DNA of 64,000 nucleotides from Parietaria judaica (lineage: Eukaryota; Streptophyta; Magnoliopsida; Rosales; Urticaceae). The stretch spans positions 37,088,521-37,152,520 of the forward strand of contig OX940866.1 of NCBI GenBank assembly GCA_954871525.1, written 5' to 3'. Made by a program: the position numbers and the translations under genes. This document shows positions 54,243 through 64,000 of the stretch, in pieces (positions within the stretch are counted from its first letter, which is position 1; every line of letters begins with the position of its first letter). A model generated the notes under the pieces. It saw only the letters and a program-made list of their open reading frames with translations, was not told the origin of the DNA and made no database searches.

Positions 54243-54815
54243 AGTGCATGCGCCTAGTGATGGGGCACTAACACCCTGTTTCAGTGCTCTAGGACGGTTT
54301 TCGAGGCTTTTAGGGTAAGTTAGAGAGAGGAAGGGGATCGAGCCACGAAGCTACGAGATTGTGATCTTAACTAGAATGTTTCTTTGCTTCTATTTGGGAG
54401 TGCCTGCGCCTAGTGATGGGGCACTACCACCGCGTTTTAGTGCTCCGAGATGGTTTTTGAGGCTTTTAGGGTGAAGTTAGAGGAATGTGATCGAACCACG
54501 GTGATGTGATCTTAACTAGAATGCTTCTTTCCTTCTGTTTGGGAGTGCTTTCCCATTTTAGTGCTCCGGGACTACGATTTCCGGGGCCTTCCCAGTGAAG
54601 TTAGAGGAATGAGATCGAGCCACTGAGCTACAGGATTGTAATCTTTCTTGAACAGTTCTTCCCTCCAGTTTAGAAGTGTGCTTGCGCCTAGTGATGGGGC
54701 ACTAACACCCTATTTCAGTGCTCCCGGATTGTTTCTAGAGCCTTCCATGTGAAGATAGAAGAATTGGATCGAGCCAGGGAGCTATAGGACTGTGTTCCTA
54801 GCTTGAGTGGTCCTT
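54243..54815 (+). repeat. Tandem repeat of ~130-160 bp, four units
   Basis: Units begin near 54243, 54398, 54545 and 54675. They share GCGCCTAGTGATGGGGCACT (missing in unit 3), CAGTGCTC, GATCGAGCCAC, GATCTTAACTAGAATG and TTTGGGAGTG. It is non-coding and not recognised. Confidence 0.85.
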
Positions 54816-55069
54816 TTGTTGTGAAATATTTAATGTCCCCTCCGTCATAAAATCAATTTTCTCGGAAAAGTCCCATACCTTTTCCGTTTTACTCTCCGTA
54901 ACTAGGACCGGGCACCGCGATACCGGAATATTATGACCGGATAAATAATTATTAATTTAATTTCATAGCTAACATTATTAAATGATTTTATGAGATTACT
55001 AAAACTAGAGTTCCAACGTGTCACTCTTTGACTAGAGGGCGATTTTCTGAGATGAACACTAGTTTTTTG

Positions 55070-56880
55070 CAAGGTTCGACTTATCGTGGATAATCGTGGA
55101 TAATCGACGATTATCGGTCTTACCGATATTTACCGATAAATAATCCACTACACTAGTTGTCGTTTTGGTAACTTATCGCTGATAATCGAGATAATCGATA
55201 AATCTTTTTCCAATGGGTTATCGTTTTTCGTAGTGTAAAATTGAGGGACTTTTCGGTGCAATTAAAAAAATATTTGGCAAAAGTTTGCAAAGTTTTGATT
55301 TAAGCGTTTTTCTCCGAATTTTTTCAAATTTGTGCGAACTTTTTGGTAAATTTAGGAGTTATAATCATAGATATGTATGAATCATGCATTTTTTTTTCTT
55401 TGATATTTACTCATTTTTACGATTCTTAGAAGATTTACATGAGTTCAAAACTAAAGAGTTAGTTGTTCACATATGAGTTATATTATTCAATGGGTAAAGA
55501 TTAGTACTTTTGTGATTTTGAGTTGTTTTTTTGCATTTTTATGAATATATATTGATGAAAACTTGTTTTGATGACTTAGTTTGTAATTATTTTGTTAGAT
55601 TTAGAGGAAATTCGGATTTGTATGCTTGTTAGGCAAAAGTATACAAAGTTTTGAATTTTTAAATTTGCTCAAAATATAGATATTTTTTTATGATTTATTG
55701 TTTGTGTATACTTTAAAAGATTGTAGTTAGTATTTAGTAAGAAATATGTGTTTGTTGGTGAATTTATTAGGCAGATTAGATGATAATTTCGGATTTCCTC
55801 ATAATTACGGCAAAAGTATTTGAAGTTGATCTTTTTGTGATTTGTGAAGTATTCTACTATTTTTTTTTTGGGTGTTTTCATTCATTAAATATTTTTTGAA
55901 ATATTAATCTGAGTTTTTGGTGTAATTTATTTTCAGACTTGACGATAATTTGGCTATTCACATAATTGCGGCAAAAGTCTTCCAAGTTTATCTTCTTGTG
56001 ATTTCTCCGGTAATCTACTGACTTTTCTTGCTGTTAGCTTTCATTAAATATTTATTCCTATAATAATGTGAGATTTTGGTGGAATTGAATTTGTTTTTTG
56101 AGGTAAACTTGTTTTTCGCGGCAAAAGTATCTATTTTTGCCATTTGTCTTGCTGTTTTAACTAGTCTCGTAATCCTTTTTTTTTTGTTTAGGTTAAAGAT
56201 GAGTAAAGAAAATCTTGCGAGGGAGCTTTGCACTCGCTATGGGGATCCGAGCAACAACTCTAGTTTCAAGTGCAATTATTGCGGGAAGGAGATGAGAGTT
56301 GGCGGAATCACGAGAATGAAACAGCATTTGGCCGGCACTGAGAAGAACAAAAGTTTTGCGCAGGAGATCTTACGCACTTCGAACGTGCATGACTTTTTTT
56401 GGAACAAATATCTAAAGATGCATATAGAAGCAAGTTGTGCCACATGAGATCGTCTTTTTTATGAGGTCGAAGAAGTTGGTCTGAGACTCTGAGTATTATC
56501 TATCTATTATCTATCCATTATGTGTTTGAGTTTTTAGATTATGTGTTTGATAGTTGAGATTTATAAGACTATGTTTTATTAGTGTTTTAGATTGGAGACT
56601 TGTGATGGAATTAAATGTGTGTGTATGACTTTTTATTTTTTATGGAAGTGTGTATAACTTTATTTAATATGTTTTGAGGTATGATATTATAAAAATATTT
56701 TGTAAGCTTTCCGTCGAAAAGTATCAAAAAGTGTCGATAATCCGTCGATAATCATCGAAAAGTATCGGTAATCGGTAAGCTACAGTATTATTAGTTTTCC
56801 GTCGATAATCCGGTAAGTTATCGATTAATCTGTCGATAACGGCAAGCGATTTATCGGTTATCTCGGTAAGTTGAACCATG
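55070..56880 (+). mobile_element. hAT-like non-autonomous DNA transposon (1.8 kb)
   Basis: The ends are imperfect inverted repeats: CAAGGTTCGACTTATCG at the left, and CGGTAAGTTGAACCATG at the right, whose complement is CATGGTTCAACTTACCG. Both subterminal regions are packed with CGATAATC/ACCGATA words, as in hAT elements. An 8-bp TSD with one mismatch flanks it (gttttttg 55062-55069 and attttttg 56881-56888). The joined flanks match an uninterrupted paralogous sequence at about 57405-57550, which lacks the element and so acts as an empty site. The interior keeps only a BED-finger reading frame. Confidence 0.83.
56199..56447 (+). pseudogene. BED-type zinc-finger fragment of a hAT transposase
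   Basis: 82 codons: MSKENLARELCTRYGD, then FKCNYCGKEMRVGGITRMKQ-HLAG. The CxxC...HxxxxH-type finger is the DNA-binding module at the N-terminus of hAT transposases. The catalytic and hATC dimerisation regions are absent. A pyrimidine-rich acceptor (TTTTTTTGTTTAG) precedes the ATG, so this may begin an exon. As made, the protein could at most bind DNA. Confidence 0.72.
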
Positions 56881-57404
56881 ATTTTTTGCACCCGAAGTGG
56901 TAGTTAGTAGTCAAGTTTAACTATTTGTAAGATAACACTAATATTATCGACTTTAAGGTATTAACTAATTAAGAAATTATACTTGAAATGGGTGAATTTT
57001 AAAATTGATTAGTTCATTATGAAATATAACTTTATAAAAATGTTGAATTGATTAGCGAATATCAAAATTAATCAATGAAGTAAAAATTCTTTGATTGAAG
57101 AATTAATGAACTATATATAGAATACATACAACAAAAAATTAATAATAAATGACTAAGATAAATTTATATTTTATATTTTCATTAATATTGTAACTTTTAC
57201 TTATTTTGTCTAACAATATAGTTACTTATTTTATATTCTATCTTTTTACTACACACTTGTATTCGAAAATCAATCTGAAGTAGTCATCAAAACAGGGTGA
57301 ATCATCCATGTATTTTCTACTTTTACCGTCGTGTACTTTTGTTGGTCCCAAAAAATTCGAGCTAATTTTAACGAGAGCCACCAATCCTTCATTGGAAACA
57401 GATT

Positions 57405-57550
57405 AAAAGTAGAGCTCCAATGTGTCACTCTTTGACTCGAGGGGCATTTTCCGAGATCAACACCAATTTTCTGCACGACAAGTGGCAGTTAATAGTCAAG
57501 TTTAACTATTTCTAAGAAAACACTAATAATATTGACTTTAAGTCTTTAAC
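57405..57550 (+). repeat. Paralogous empty site of the hAT insertion
   Basis: Matches 55010-55069 joined to 56881-56960: AGAG.TCCAA.GTGTCACTC, CTTTGACT.GAGGG, GAGAT.AACAC, TTTTTGCAC-like, AAGTGG.AGTTA.TAGTCAAG and TTTAACTATTT. The host sequence therefore existed in two copies before the element entered one. Confidence 0.8.
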
Positions 57551-59112
57551 CACTAAACATTGAATTTAAAAACTTCGGTAAGAAATTGAAGAGTTGGAGG
57601 ATTTTCTAACAGTCGTTTTTGGAGAATAGTCTTATTTGAATTTTCATTAAGATTCGTATCTTTTTCGAATAGTATTTTGTTTCTTAATAAGAGAGGTATG
57701 TTTTTTTTAATGAAATTCCAAATAAAGTCTTTTAAATTCTTTTATTTTTTAACTGCACATATTTCTAATACAAATGAGTCCTATAGTACTTGATATTTCC
57801 ATTTTAAGATATTTTTTATAATTGATACCGTCGTGTATAGGTAGGTGACTATTTGAAGTCACTATGTAGTATGTGATTAAGAAGAATAAAAGTAAAGACA
57901 AGTGTAGATGAGGTAATTGGCGATCGAGATTTTAATTGATAGGCATGATTGAATGAATACAGTGACAATCACAATCAAACAAGATTACATGAAACATTCA
58001 GAATTTATAATGACATGTCCTAACAATTAGCTGAGTCGTACGACAATGATATTTGTTTTATTTTTGAGTTTCTTGCGAGGGTAATTATGATGACACGTGG
58101 AGATGGAGACGTGAGTGTCATTTCCAGCCATTAAATGGGTTGTGAATAGTCAAGCATCGAAATAATTGGCAAAAAAATGTAAAGAGATATTGAAAGGGAT
58201 AACAGGTTGCGTCTGATGCAGTGGTGACTATGGATGGATGTCTGTCAACACCAATTCTAGCTATTATCTATAGGCTATAGCTACACCGCCAACACGCAAC
58301 CTTTGTCTGTGATAACACCACACGCCATTGCCATTGCCATTGCCATGCCTCGAGGGAGTGAGAGAGAGAGAGACTATCTCATGTCATCATCACTTACATA
58401 CATATATTATATACATGCATGCATGCATGTTGAATTAACAAGTATAATCCTTCCCTAAAACAACCTGACATTTTTATTACTATGAATGATGATCATGTGC
58501 GAGCGAGCGAGCGAGTAATTGATTGGTGAAGAATGAAGAAGATGCAACGCAAGAGATGAGATGAGTGGTCCAAAAACACGGGACAGAAGAGATCCCTAGG
58601 CAGGCAGGCAACGTGAATGCAAGGTTTTTGAGGGGCAACGAGCCCTAAAATGCTCTCATATTCTTTCTATATAATATGCTTATGCTTATGCTTCAGAGGG
58701 GACACCAGGAGCATACTTTACGGAGTAATATAACTGGTTCCATTATCGACGACCTTCATCATCAATCAATCCTATGAAATATTTTCTTCTTGAACTGCAC
58801 AACGAATTCTTTAATATTATAACTTATTATTATAACCTAATAAGAGTGAGTTCATCAAATCCAAGGACAAGATATTACAGACATACAACCGTCTAGAAGA
58901 ACGGGCGTTAAGACTTCAAAAGACACGGATATATTAATCAAACAAATCCAATAAGATATAATTAGGACTTAAAAGAAATTACAATATTCATCATGCATCA
59001 AATCAAAATATTGCTTTTGCATTGCACGCCGAGGAATTAAGTGCACCCCTTGATTATGGTTTGAATTGCTTGCACAAGTAGTACACTACTGGTTATGAGT
59101 AGACGACGATAA

Positions 59113-59115
<3 letters not shown>
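57551..59115. other. Intergenic DNA 3' of the GRAS gene
   Basis: Mostly AT-rich with short repeats (a CATTGC run near 58325, GCATGCATGCATG near 58416, GCGAGCGAGCGAG near 58502). No reading frame is supported. Confidence 0.5.

Positions 59116-59145
<30 letters not shown>
59116..59145. repeat. (TA)n microsatellite
   Basis: About 15 TA dinucleotides just beyond the GRAS gene's 3' end. Confidence 0.9.
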
Positions 59146-59147
<2 letters not shown>

Positions 59148-59200
59148 AATGAAGTATTAATAATAATACGATACGAGAGCCTGCATGATCACATTCACAA

Positions 59201-60340
59201 TCACCGCCAAGAAGATAGAGAGAAAAGTGGCCGCCTCTGCCAGCCTAGGAAAAATGAATGGTTGAGAAGGTGGAGGCGGAAACCCTCCGAAGGATAGTGC
59301 AGCCGCAGAAGCAGCTTGGCCTGCGAAAGAGCGAAGGGGCTCAGCGCCACGTTCGAGAACCCACAGCTGCTGAGCAGCGCCTCCCACCACTCGAACCGTT
59401 GCGCCCAGAGCCGCCTTTCAACCACGGCTGCGATCTCCTGCGACAGCCAAACCTGCTCCACCGCCAGCCGCTCCCTGCTGTTGGGGGGCAGCGTCGCCTC
59501 CAGGGACTCAAAGATGGCGCCGTAGTGGTCCAGAGCATCGGCCAGCGCGTGCGGGCCGGCAAGGTTGGCCTCCCTCTCCGCCACTGTCACCACTCTGGGG
59601 TTGAGGGCCTTCACGGCTAGCAGAAAGCGGCGCAGCTTGTGGGAGTCGTCCAAGAGGCGGTTAAGGTAGAGAACGCAGTTGACGGCCAGGGCTTCGTGGG
59701 GGCTGCTGCTGCTTCCGTGGCTCATGATTAGATTGATGGCGTGATCGTGGTGGGCGGGCAGCAGCAGAGGCAGGAAGAGGAAGCGGAGGCCCAGAGAGTG
59801 AGCGAAACGGAGGAGACGGTCGCCGGTGCGGCGGAGGAGGGGCAAGTCATAGCCAGTGGCAGTGATGCGGAGTGCGGGCCCTGGAGAAGGGCGGTCAGCG
59901 AGGGCCTGCATCAAGGGAGGCCACTGGAGTCCGTGCCTGATGTCCATATCCACAATGTGCAGCGCCTGCGTTCCTTCGTCTATGGCCTCGAGGATAGCTT
60001 GGTTGGCCGTCAGATGGGTGAACCTTACGAAGGGCGTTATTTGGTTTAGGGTTAGATAGCACGAGTCATCGTCGTCGGGATGCTCGCAAGCGTCGGGTAC
60101 AGTTTTGAGACGGCGAAGGAGGGCTGTGGCGAAGTGGTGAAGCAGCCTCTCCGTGGAGTCACCGAAGAGAGAGGACTTGGCGGAGAGCAGCGAGAGAACG
60201 CGGTGGGCGGCATCCAAATCGGAGTCGGAAATCAGCTGGGCGCAGGTGATGACCAGCTGCTTCCTCGCCTGCGCTTCTCCATCTTCATCTTCATCGTTCA
60301 AGGCCGGCCTCATCAGCATTGTTTCAGATATTATATTCAC
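59201..60340 (-). CDS. LAS: GRAS transcription regulator, LATERAL SUPPRESSOR (LAS/SCL18) type
   Basis: LAS proteins are nuclear regulators needed to form axillary meristems, and so shoot branches. Single exon, 379 codons. The start MNIISETMLMRPALNDEDED is the only ATG ahead of the domain that gives the usual short N-terminus (an alternative Met lies seven codons in). Order: LHR I (LVITCAQLISDSDLDAAHRV; GDSTERLLHHFATALLRRL; LTANQAILEAIDEGTQ); a VHIID variant (LHIVDMDIRHGLQWPPLMQA); LHR II; the PFYRE region (RVVTVAEREANLAGPHAL; FESLEATLPPNSRERLAVEQ); and SAW (SPFALSQAKLLLRLHYPSEG to PLFSLSSWR). The match to LAS is strong, especially GDSTERL, ATLPPNSRERLAVEQVW and LGWQ.RPLFS.SSWR. No lesion. Orthology would need a tree. 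Confidence 0.92.
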   Translation of the reverse strand: MNIISETMLMRPALNDEDEDGEAQARKQLVITCAQLISDSDLDAAHRVLSLLSAKSSLFGDSTERLLHHFATALLRRLKTVPDACEHPDDDDSCYLTLNQITPFVRFTHLTANQAILEAIDEGTQALHIVDMDIRHGLQWPPLMQALADRPSPGPALRITATGYDLPLLRRTGDRLLRFAHSLGLRFLFLPLLLPAHHDHAINLIMSHGSSSSPHEALAVNCVLYLNRLLDDSHKLRRFLLAVKALNPRVVTVAEREANLAGPHALADALDHYGAIFESLEATLPPNSRERLAVEQVWLSQEIAAVVERRLWAQRFEWWEALLSSCGFSNVALSPFALSQAKLLLRLHYPSEGFRLHLLNHSFFLGWQRRPLFSLSSWR

Positions 60341-60387
60341 TCATGATTTGTCCCAGCATGCACCAAACTGATATTTCAGCTGCAGAT

Positions 60388-60404
60388 AGCTTTATATATA
60401 TATA
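60388..60404 (-). promoter_or_regulatory. Candidate TATA box of the GRAS gene
   Basis: Minus strand CTATATATATATAAAGC, about 50-65 bp upstream of the ATG. The TATA would leave a very short leader. Confidence 0.4.
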
Positions 60405-60880
60405 GCTGAATTTGTTGGGAATGGAAGTCATATTATTTTATATATTGCCAATATAATACACTGAATTATTAGTGGATGGCAATGATTACTATATCACTAA
60501 CTGTGATCTTCATGGATTTAGCTTCTAATCAAGGTCATGCATTTTTTATTTTATTTTTTTACGGAAAAGATGAACTTGTAGAATCAAGGTCATGCATTGA
60601 ATTAATGTTATGAAAATGGAGCCTGGTATTCCTAGATCATCAACTTATTATCAGTGTGATAATTGTAGTTACCAATTTTAACTGTTTTTATTAATAGCAT
60701 AAAATGGTATTGAAAAATATCGACTCACGATTCGAACTTGGGCCAGCCAGACTAAGTGCTCGCGTGGGAGCCAAATGTGTAAAGTTCATTCCTTTCTCAA
60801 AGCGGAATATGGGCATCGTTCTTGCGCAATGCTCGAAGAAACATGCCGATGGGAAAAATTTCTCACGATGACCCAATCAA
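60405..60880. other. GRAS gene upstream region
   Basis: AT-rich. The phrase AATCAAGGTCATGCATT occurs twice about 54 bp apart (around 60526 and 60580). I see no other signal. Confidence 0.45.
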
Positions 60881-60889
60881 GGTGAGATG

Positions 60890-61426
60890 TATGCTAATCC
60901 CGAGCAAGGCTCGAAATATTTGGTAGGCCGTACTTTGAAAAAGTTCTTCGGTGACAATGGTTCTTTGAGAACTAACATTATTTCCTCTTCAATCTGGCGT
61001 TCGTTGAAACCTTGTTTCTCGTTTGTCGCAAATAATATTGTTTGGTTGATAATAATAAACAATAAAATAAGAACTTTTGGCTCGATAATTGGTTGTATCT
61101 TTGTGTAGCGGACATAGAAAATATTCATTTGCATGATAGAAACAATCTCATAGCTAAACTATCTGATTACGGAGTTGATGATAGTTGGAATTTACCTCTG
61201 AACTTGTCGACCACACTCTTAGATGAAATCAAGAATTACATATTTATTGAGGATCTAGATCATGTGTGTGTTTGGGAACCCCAAAATGATGGTAAGTTTT
61301 CGGTAAAATCCATGTACAATAAGAAGCCTGTAACCAGTGATGATAAAATGATGGTAAGTTTTCGGTAAAATCCATGTACAATAAGAAGCCTGTAACCAGT
61401 GATGATAAGAAGCGGTTGGCGTTCAT
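60890..61426 (+). pseudogene. LINE ORF2 relic (region between RT and zinc-binding domain)
   Basis: Reads SSIWRSLKPCFSFVANNIVW, then after a frame change FWLDNWLYLCVADIENIHLH, DDSWNLPLNLSTTLLDEIKN and CVWEPQNDGKFSVKSMYN. The order (SSIWR.. / W..D.WL / VADL.. / W.L.. / D...W....G.FSVKS.Y) is that of plant LINEs just before the zf-RVT domain. It is broken by a frameshift near 61070 and a 62-bp tandem duplication. It belongs to a different LINE family from the copies at 4.8 and 23.4 kb. Confidence 0.7.
61285..61412 (+). repeat. 62-bp tandem duplication in the LINE relic
   Basis: AATGATGGTAAGTTTTCGG to CCAGTGATGATAA occurs twice, offset by 62 bp (GGTAAG at 61291 and 61353). The two copies look identical, so the duplication is recent. 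Confidence 0.85.
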
Positions 61427-62976
61427 GTGCTACGTCTTCAGAGTGATTTGTTTCCATAACAGAGATTTCAAACTGGATGATGATTGATTGCAATAGTGGA
61501 AATCCTTCATTCGATATTCTTGGGGAAGAAAGTCATTAGAGTACTGAATGGGGTTGCTCCATACTAAGGGAGGAGGAGAACGGCTCGAGAAGACAAACAT
61601 GGAACCGGTAGGGACAATGACCATTCTGGGATTCTTACACCCAATACAAGTACATGTAAAGTATTTTTTTAGTTTTTTTTTTTTCGTGAATCTTACATTT
61701 CAAAATAATATAATGTGGGGTCGTCAGGGACCTCTCAAGGTTGTTGTTTCCTTGTCGGGTCGCCTATTCCAAAATTAATTAGTAAAATTTGAAAATATTG
61801 AATTGAGAGTTTAAAAGTTGTAAGTGAATTATGAAATCGAAATGATTGAATGTGAAAATAAATCACTTGATAATGAAAGAGATTAATGAATCATCAAACC
61901 GAAACTAGTGAATAATGAAAGTGATTAGTAAGTTATGAAGTTGATTGGCGAAATATAACTTAAAAATTTAAAATTAATGAATGTTGAAATTGATTCGTGA
62001 ATTTTTAATTTAGAGGTTGAATAGTGAATATGAAAGTAATAAGTGAATAATAAAATGAGAATAAGTGATTTTGAAATTAATCCGTGAATAATAACTTGAA
62101 TAATAAAATTTTGAAAGTGATAAGTAATTATAAATTGTAAAGTTGAATATAGTAAACTAGTGATAAGGAGGTGCATAGAGAGAAAGATGAGAGGCTAAGG
62201 TTTACAAAAAATGTTGTTTAAATATATATGGTGAGGTATTAAGGTTTTAGATTTATGGGTTTAGTTTTTCATGAGCTTTTTTGAGCCTTCTAGAGTATTA
62301 ATTAGGATAATTTTATGAAATTAAATCATATAGTTCTATATTTTTATGAAATTAGGCCTTATAATTATATATTTTTATGATACTGTAAATTTGAAACTAT
62401 AATATTTTAAGTTTATACATATATATGTATATATATTTTTGAAGCTATTAATATAATAGTATATTAATATAATAGTATGTCCGTAAAATAGAAATTGCGA
62501 AAGAAAAAGGCATTTTAAATGAAGATTGATAGCTCTATGTCCAAACGCTTCATAAGGTGTCCAACACCAGGAATTTGAGCAATCACGTTTATTCGACTAA
62601 CCATTTAACTTCAAATCACTTTCTTCGCATCAAATGTTACACATAAAACCTTGTAATATTATTGTCGTTTTATTATTAAACGCCGTGAAACTTTGATTTA
62701 AGCATCGTGGTTTCCTAAATCATGTCGTTTTTCTTTGCTTGAATACTGTTGTCGCTATTCGGTTGTATGGACATGTCGTTTTTCCAAGTTAATTATTCTT
62801 GTTTCATTTAGTTGATGGAATAAAGCAATCATTTCTTGCATAAATTAAACTGCAAATAGTCCATTCAACTTGATTTATTTTTCATTTTTTTTTCTTTTCT
62901 TAATATGGTACTACTAACCATATTAATCAATGGCTTATAACTCAAAATAAAACTTGAGTAATAAAGATGGGTCACG
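61427..62976. other. Intergenic DNA between the LINE relic and the permease gene
   Basis: AT-rich. Includes a second copy of the degenerate GTGAAT..ATGAAATTGATTAG repeat (61830-62165) similar to 53880-54242. Expected to include the permease 3' UTR near 62976. No gene seen. Confidence 0.5.
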
Positions 62977-64000
62977 TCAAGCTAATTTGGCGGTAATAAT
63001 GCCTTGAAGCGAGCCGATGAGACCAACGGCAGTGATGAGAAAGCAGAAAGCGCTAAACGCCCTGAGAACGAGCCACTTCCGCGACCAACGGCTGATCTTC
63101 TTCTGCACAAAGTACATCTCCACCGGGAAGTATATCGCCAGCGGCCAAAAGTTGAGAGCCCCTAACACCCCGAGAACTTGGTTGAAGTACGGGAACATCA
63201 TCGCAATCCCGGTTGTGGACACCACGTACACGCTTCTGAAGCACAGCCGGAGAGGGTTCACTTGAACACAAGGCAACATCGCGACTTTGAATTTGTACAT
63301 GTTGTTCACGAACGCGCTTTCCGGATATTTCTTGCTCAACCACCTCTCTACCACCGCAAATACAGGCTGACTGTAGATCTGTATTCATCAAAGTCATCAC
63401 TACTTTGTTCAGCCACCGCCACCGGATATGTTAATTAATGTTAGCAGCAGTTACCTGATAGCCTCCGATGAGATGCACGACGATGCAAGCATTGGCAAAG
63501 TCGATGAGCCAAAAGGGCTCATAAAAACCGAACCCGGTCAGGAGATTCCCGGGAGTTTCGTCTCCGAAGGCTGCGTATCCAAAGCATCCACAGCAGAGGT
63601 AGAAGAACGTCGTCACTACGATGGAAACTATTGACGCCTTCTTCATCGTCTTGTGCTCCGCGGGGGGCGATTTCAGTGTGTCCTTAATTTCAATCAACAA
63701 AACTCAACTTTAGGTTCGTTTGGGTTTGGAATAAGCACCATATCTAATTATACCTGAATCTCAAGGAGAATGATTGAGTATGGATAGGCAAAAGCGATGT
63801 CCCCGAGCGCTTGAAAGGAAAGCCATAGCTTGTCGGTCACGCTCGAGGCGTCTACTCCGCTTATGCTTCCTTTGACCGTCTTGTTCTCTTCAATGAATCA
63901 TAACAAGTCAACATATATATAGCAGCAGAGCAAGGTCTGATCTAATATGAATATTACCGACGACTTTGGCGAAGCCGAGGCCGAATCCGATGAAGGCGTA
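62977..64000 (-). CDS. Amino acid permease (AAP family), 3' part; 5' end outside window
   Basis: AAPs are plasma-membrane proton/amino acid symporters. Four exons are visible (minus strand): 63958 to beyond 64000, 63754-63887, 63455-63682 and 62977-63378, with phase-consistent GT-AG joins, about 268 codons. Motifs in order: YAFIGFGLGFAKVVE, NKTVKGSISG, LSFQALGDIAFAYPYSIILL, EIQDTLKSPPAEHKTMKKAS, FYLCCGCFGYAAFGDETPGN, IYSQPVFAVVERWL, and after several more membrane spans the C-terminus GIITAKLA. The hydrophobic segments and the EIQDTLKS and GYAAFG signatures are diagnostic of the AAP group (AAP1-8). The substrate cannot be read from sequence. The N-terminal half lies beyond position 64000. No lesion is seen. 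Confidence 0.93.

Noticed and set aside
60691..60876. 61-codon minus-strand frame upstream of the LINE relic
   Set aside because: No motif, composition like its surroundings.
1..64000. tRNA, rRNA or known small RNA genes
   Set aside because: No cloverleaf with A and B boxes or rRNA-like block was noticed by eye. Only primer-binding sites complementary to Met-tRNA were found. A tRNAscan or Infernal run would be decisive.
1..64000. A functional gene cluster or defence-like system
   Set aside because: The host genes belong to unrelated pathways and differ in strand and spacing. The novelty lies in the transposons.

Overview
The window is nuclear DNA of a flowering plant, most likely a eudicot. 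It has many-exon genes with GT-AG introns, AT-rich intergenic DNA, and plant-specific genes (a LATERAL SUPPRESSOR-type GRAS gene, a plant PEX5, a plant subtilase, an amino acid permease). More than half of the sequence is transposable elements, several nested in one another.

Layout. 1-1564: 3' part of a subtilase gene (+). 2664-4218: a solo LTR. 4760-5941: a 5'-truncated LINE with a 17-bp target-site duplication (TSD). 6031-7296: a small Mutator-like (Pack-MULE) element carrying the first exon of an RPAP2-type gene. 7600-8126: a broken PNO1 copy. 8438-11236: an intact DDI1 gene (-, 16 exons). 12.2-15.5 kb: a ~140-bp tandem repeat split by a 2-kb solo LTR, then a candidate second LTR. 15585-16546: a MITE-like inverted-repeat element. 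17470-29428: a 12-kb element with ~105-bp terminal inverted repeats, an 8-bp TSD, a 3.4-kb minisatellite, captured gene fragments (ribosomal protein L17, an LRR segment, unidentified exons) and a later LINE insertion. 29632-34084: an intact PEX5 gene (+, 15 exons).

36076-53809 is a Tat-lineage Ty3/Gypsy retrotransposon (dual RNase H, 795-bp LTRs, TSD atcat). A gag-protease-only copia-type element sits in its 5' LTR, immediately after the TATA box. A full Ty1/Copia element with two apparently identical LTRs sits in its 3' internal region. 55070-56880 is a hAT-like element with a BED-finger remnant, and an empty paralogue of its insertion site lies at about 57.4-57.5 kb. 59201-60340 is the intronless GRAS gene (-). 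60.9-61.4 kb is a LINE relic. 62977-64000 is the 3' part of an amino acid permease gene (-).

The host genes belong to unrelated pathways (extracellular proteolysis, ubiquitin-linked proteolysis, peroxisomal import, shoot branching, amino acid transport). Nothing suggests they act as a cluster. What unites the window is its history of transposition and gene-fragment capture. Exon boundaries were set by hand from splice signals, reading-frame phase and remembered family patterns. No alignment or database search was run.
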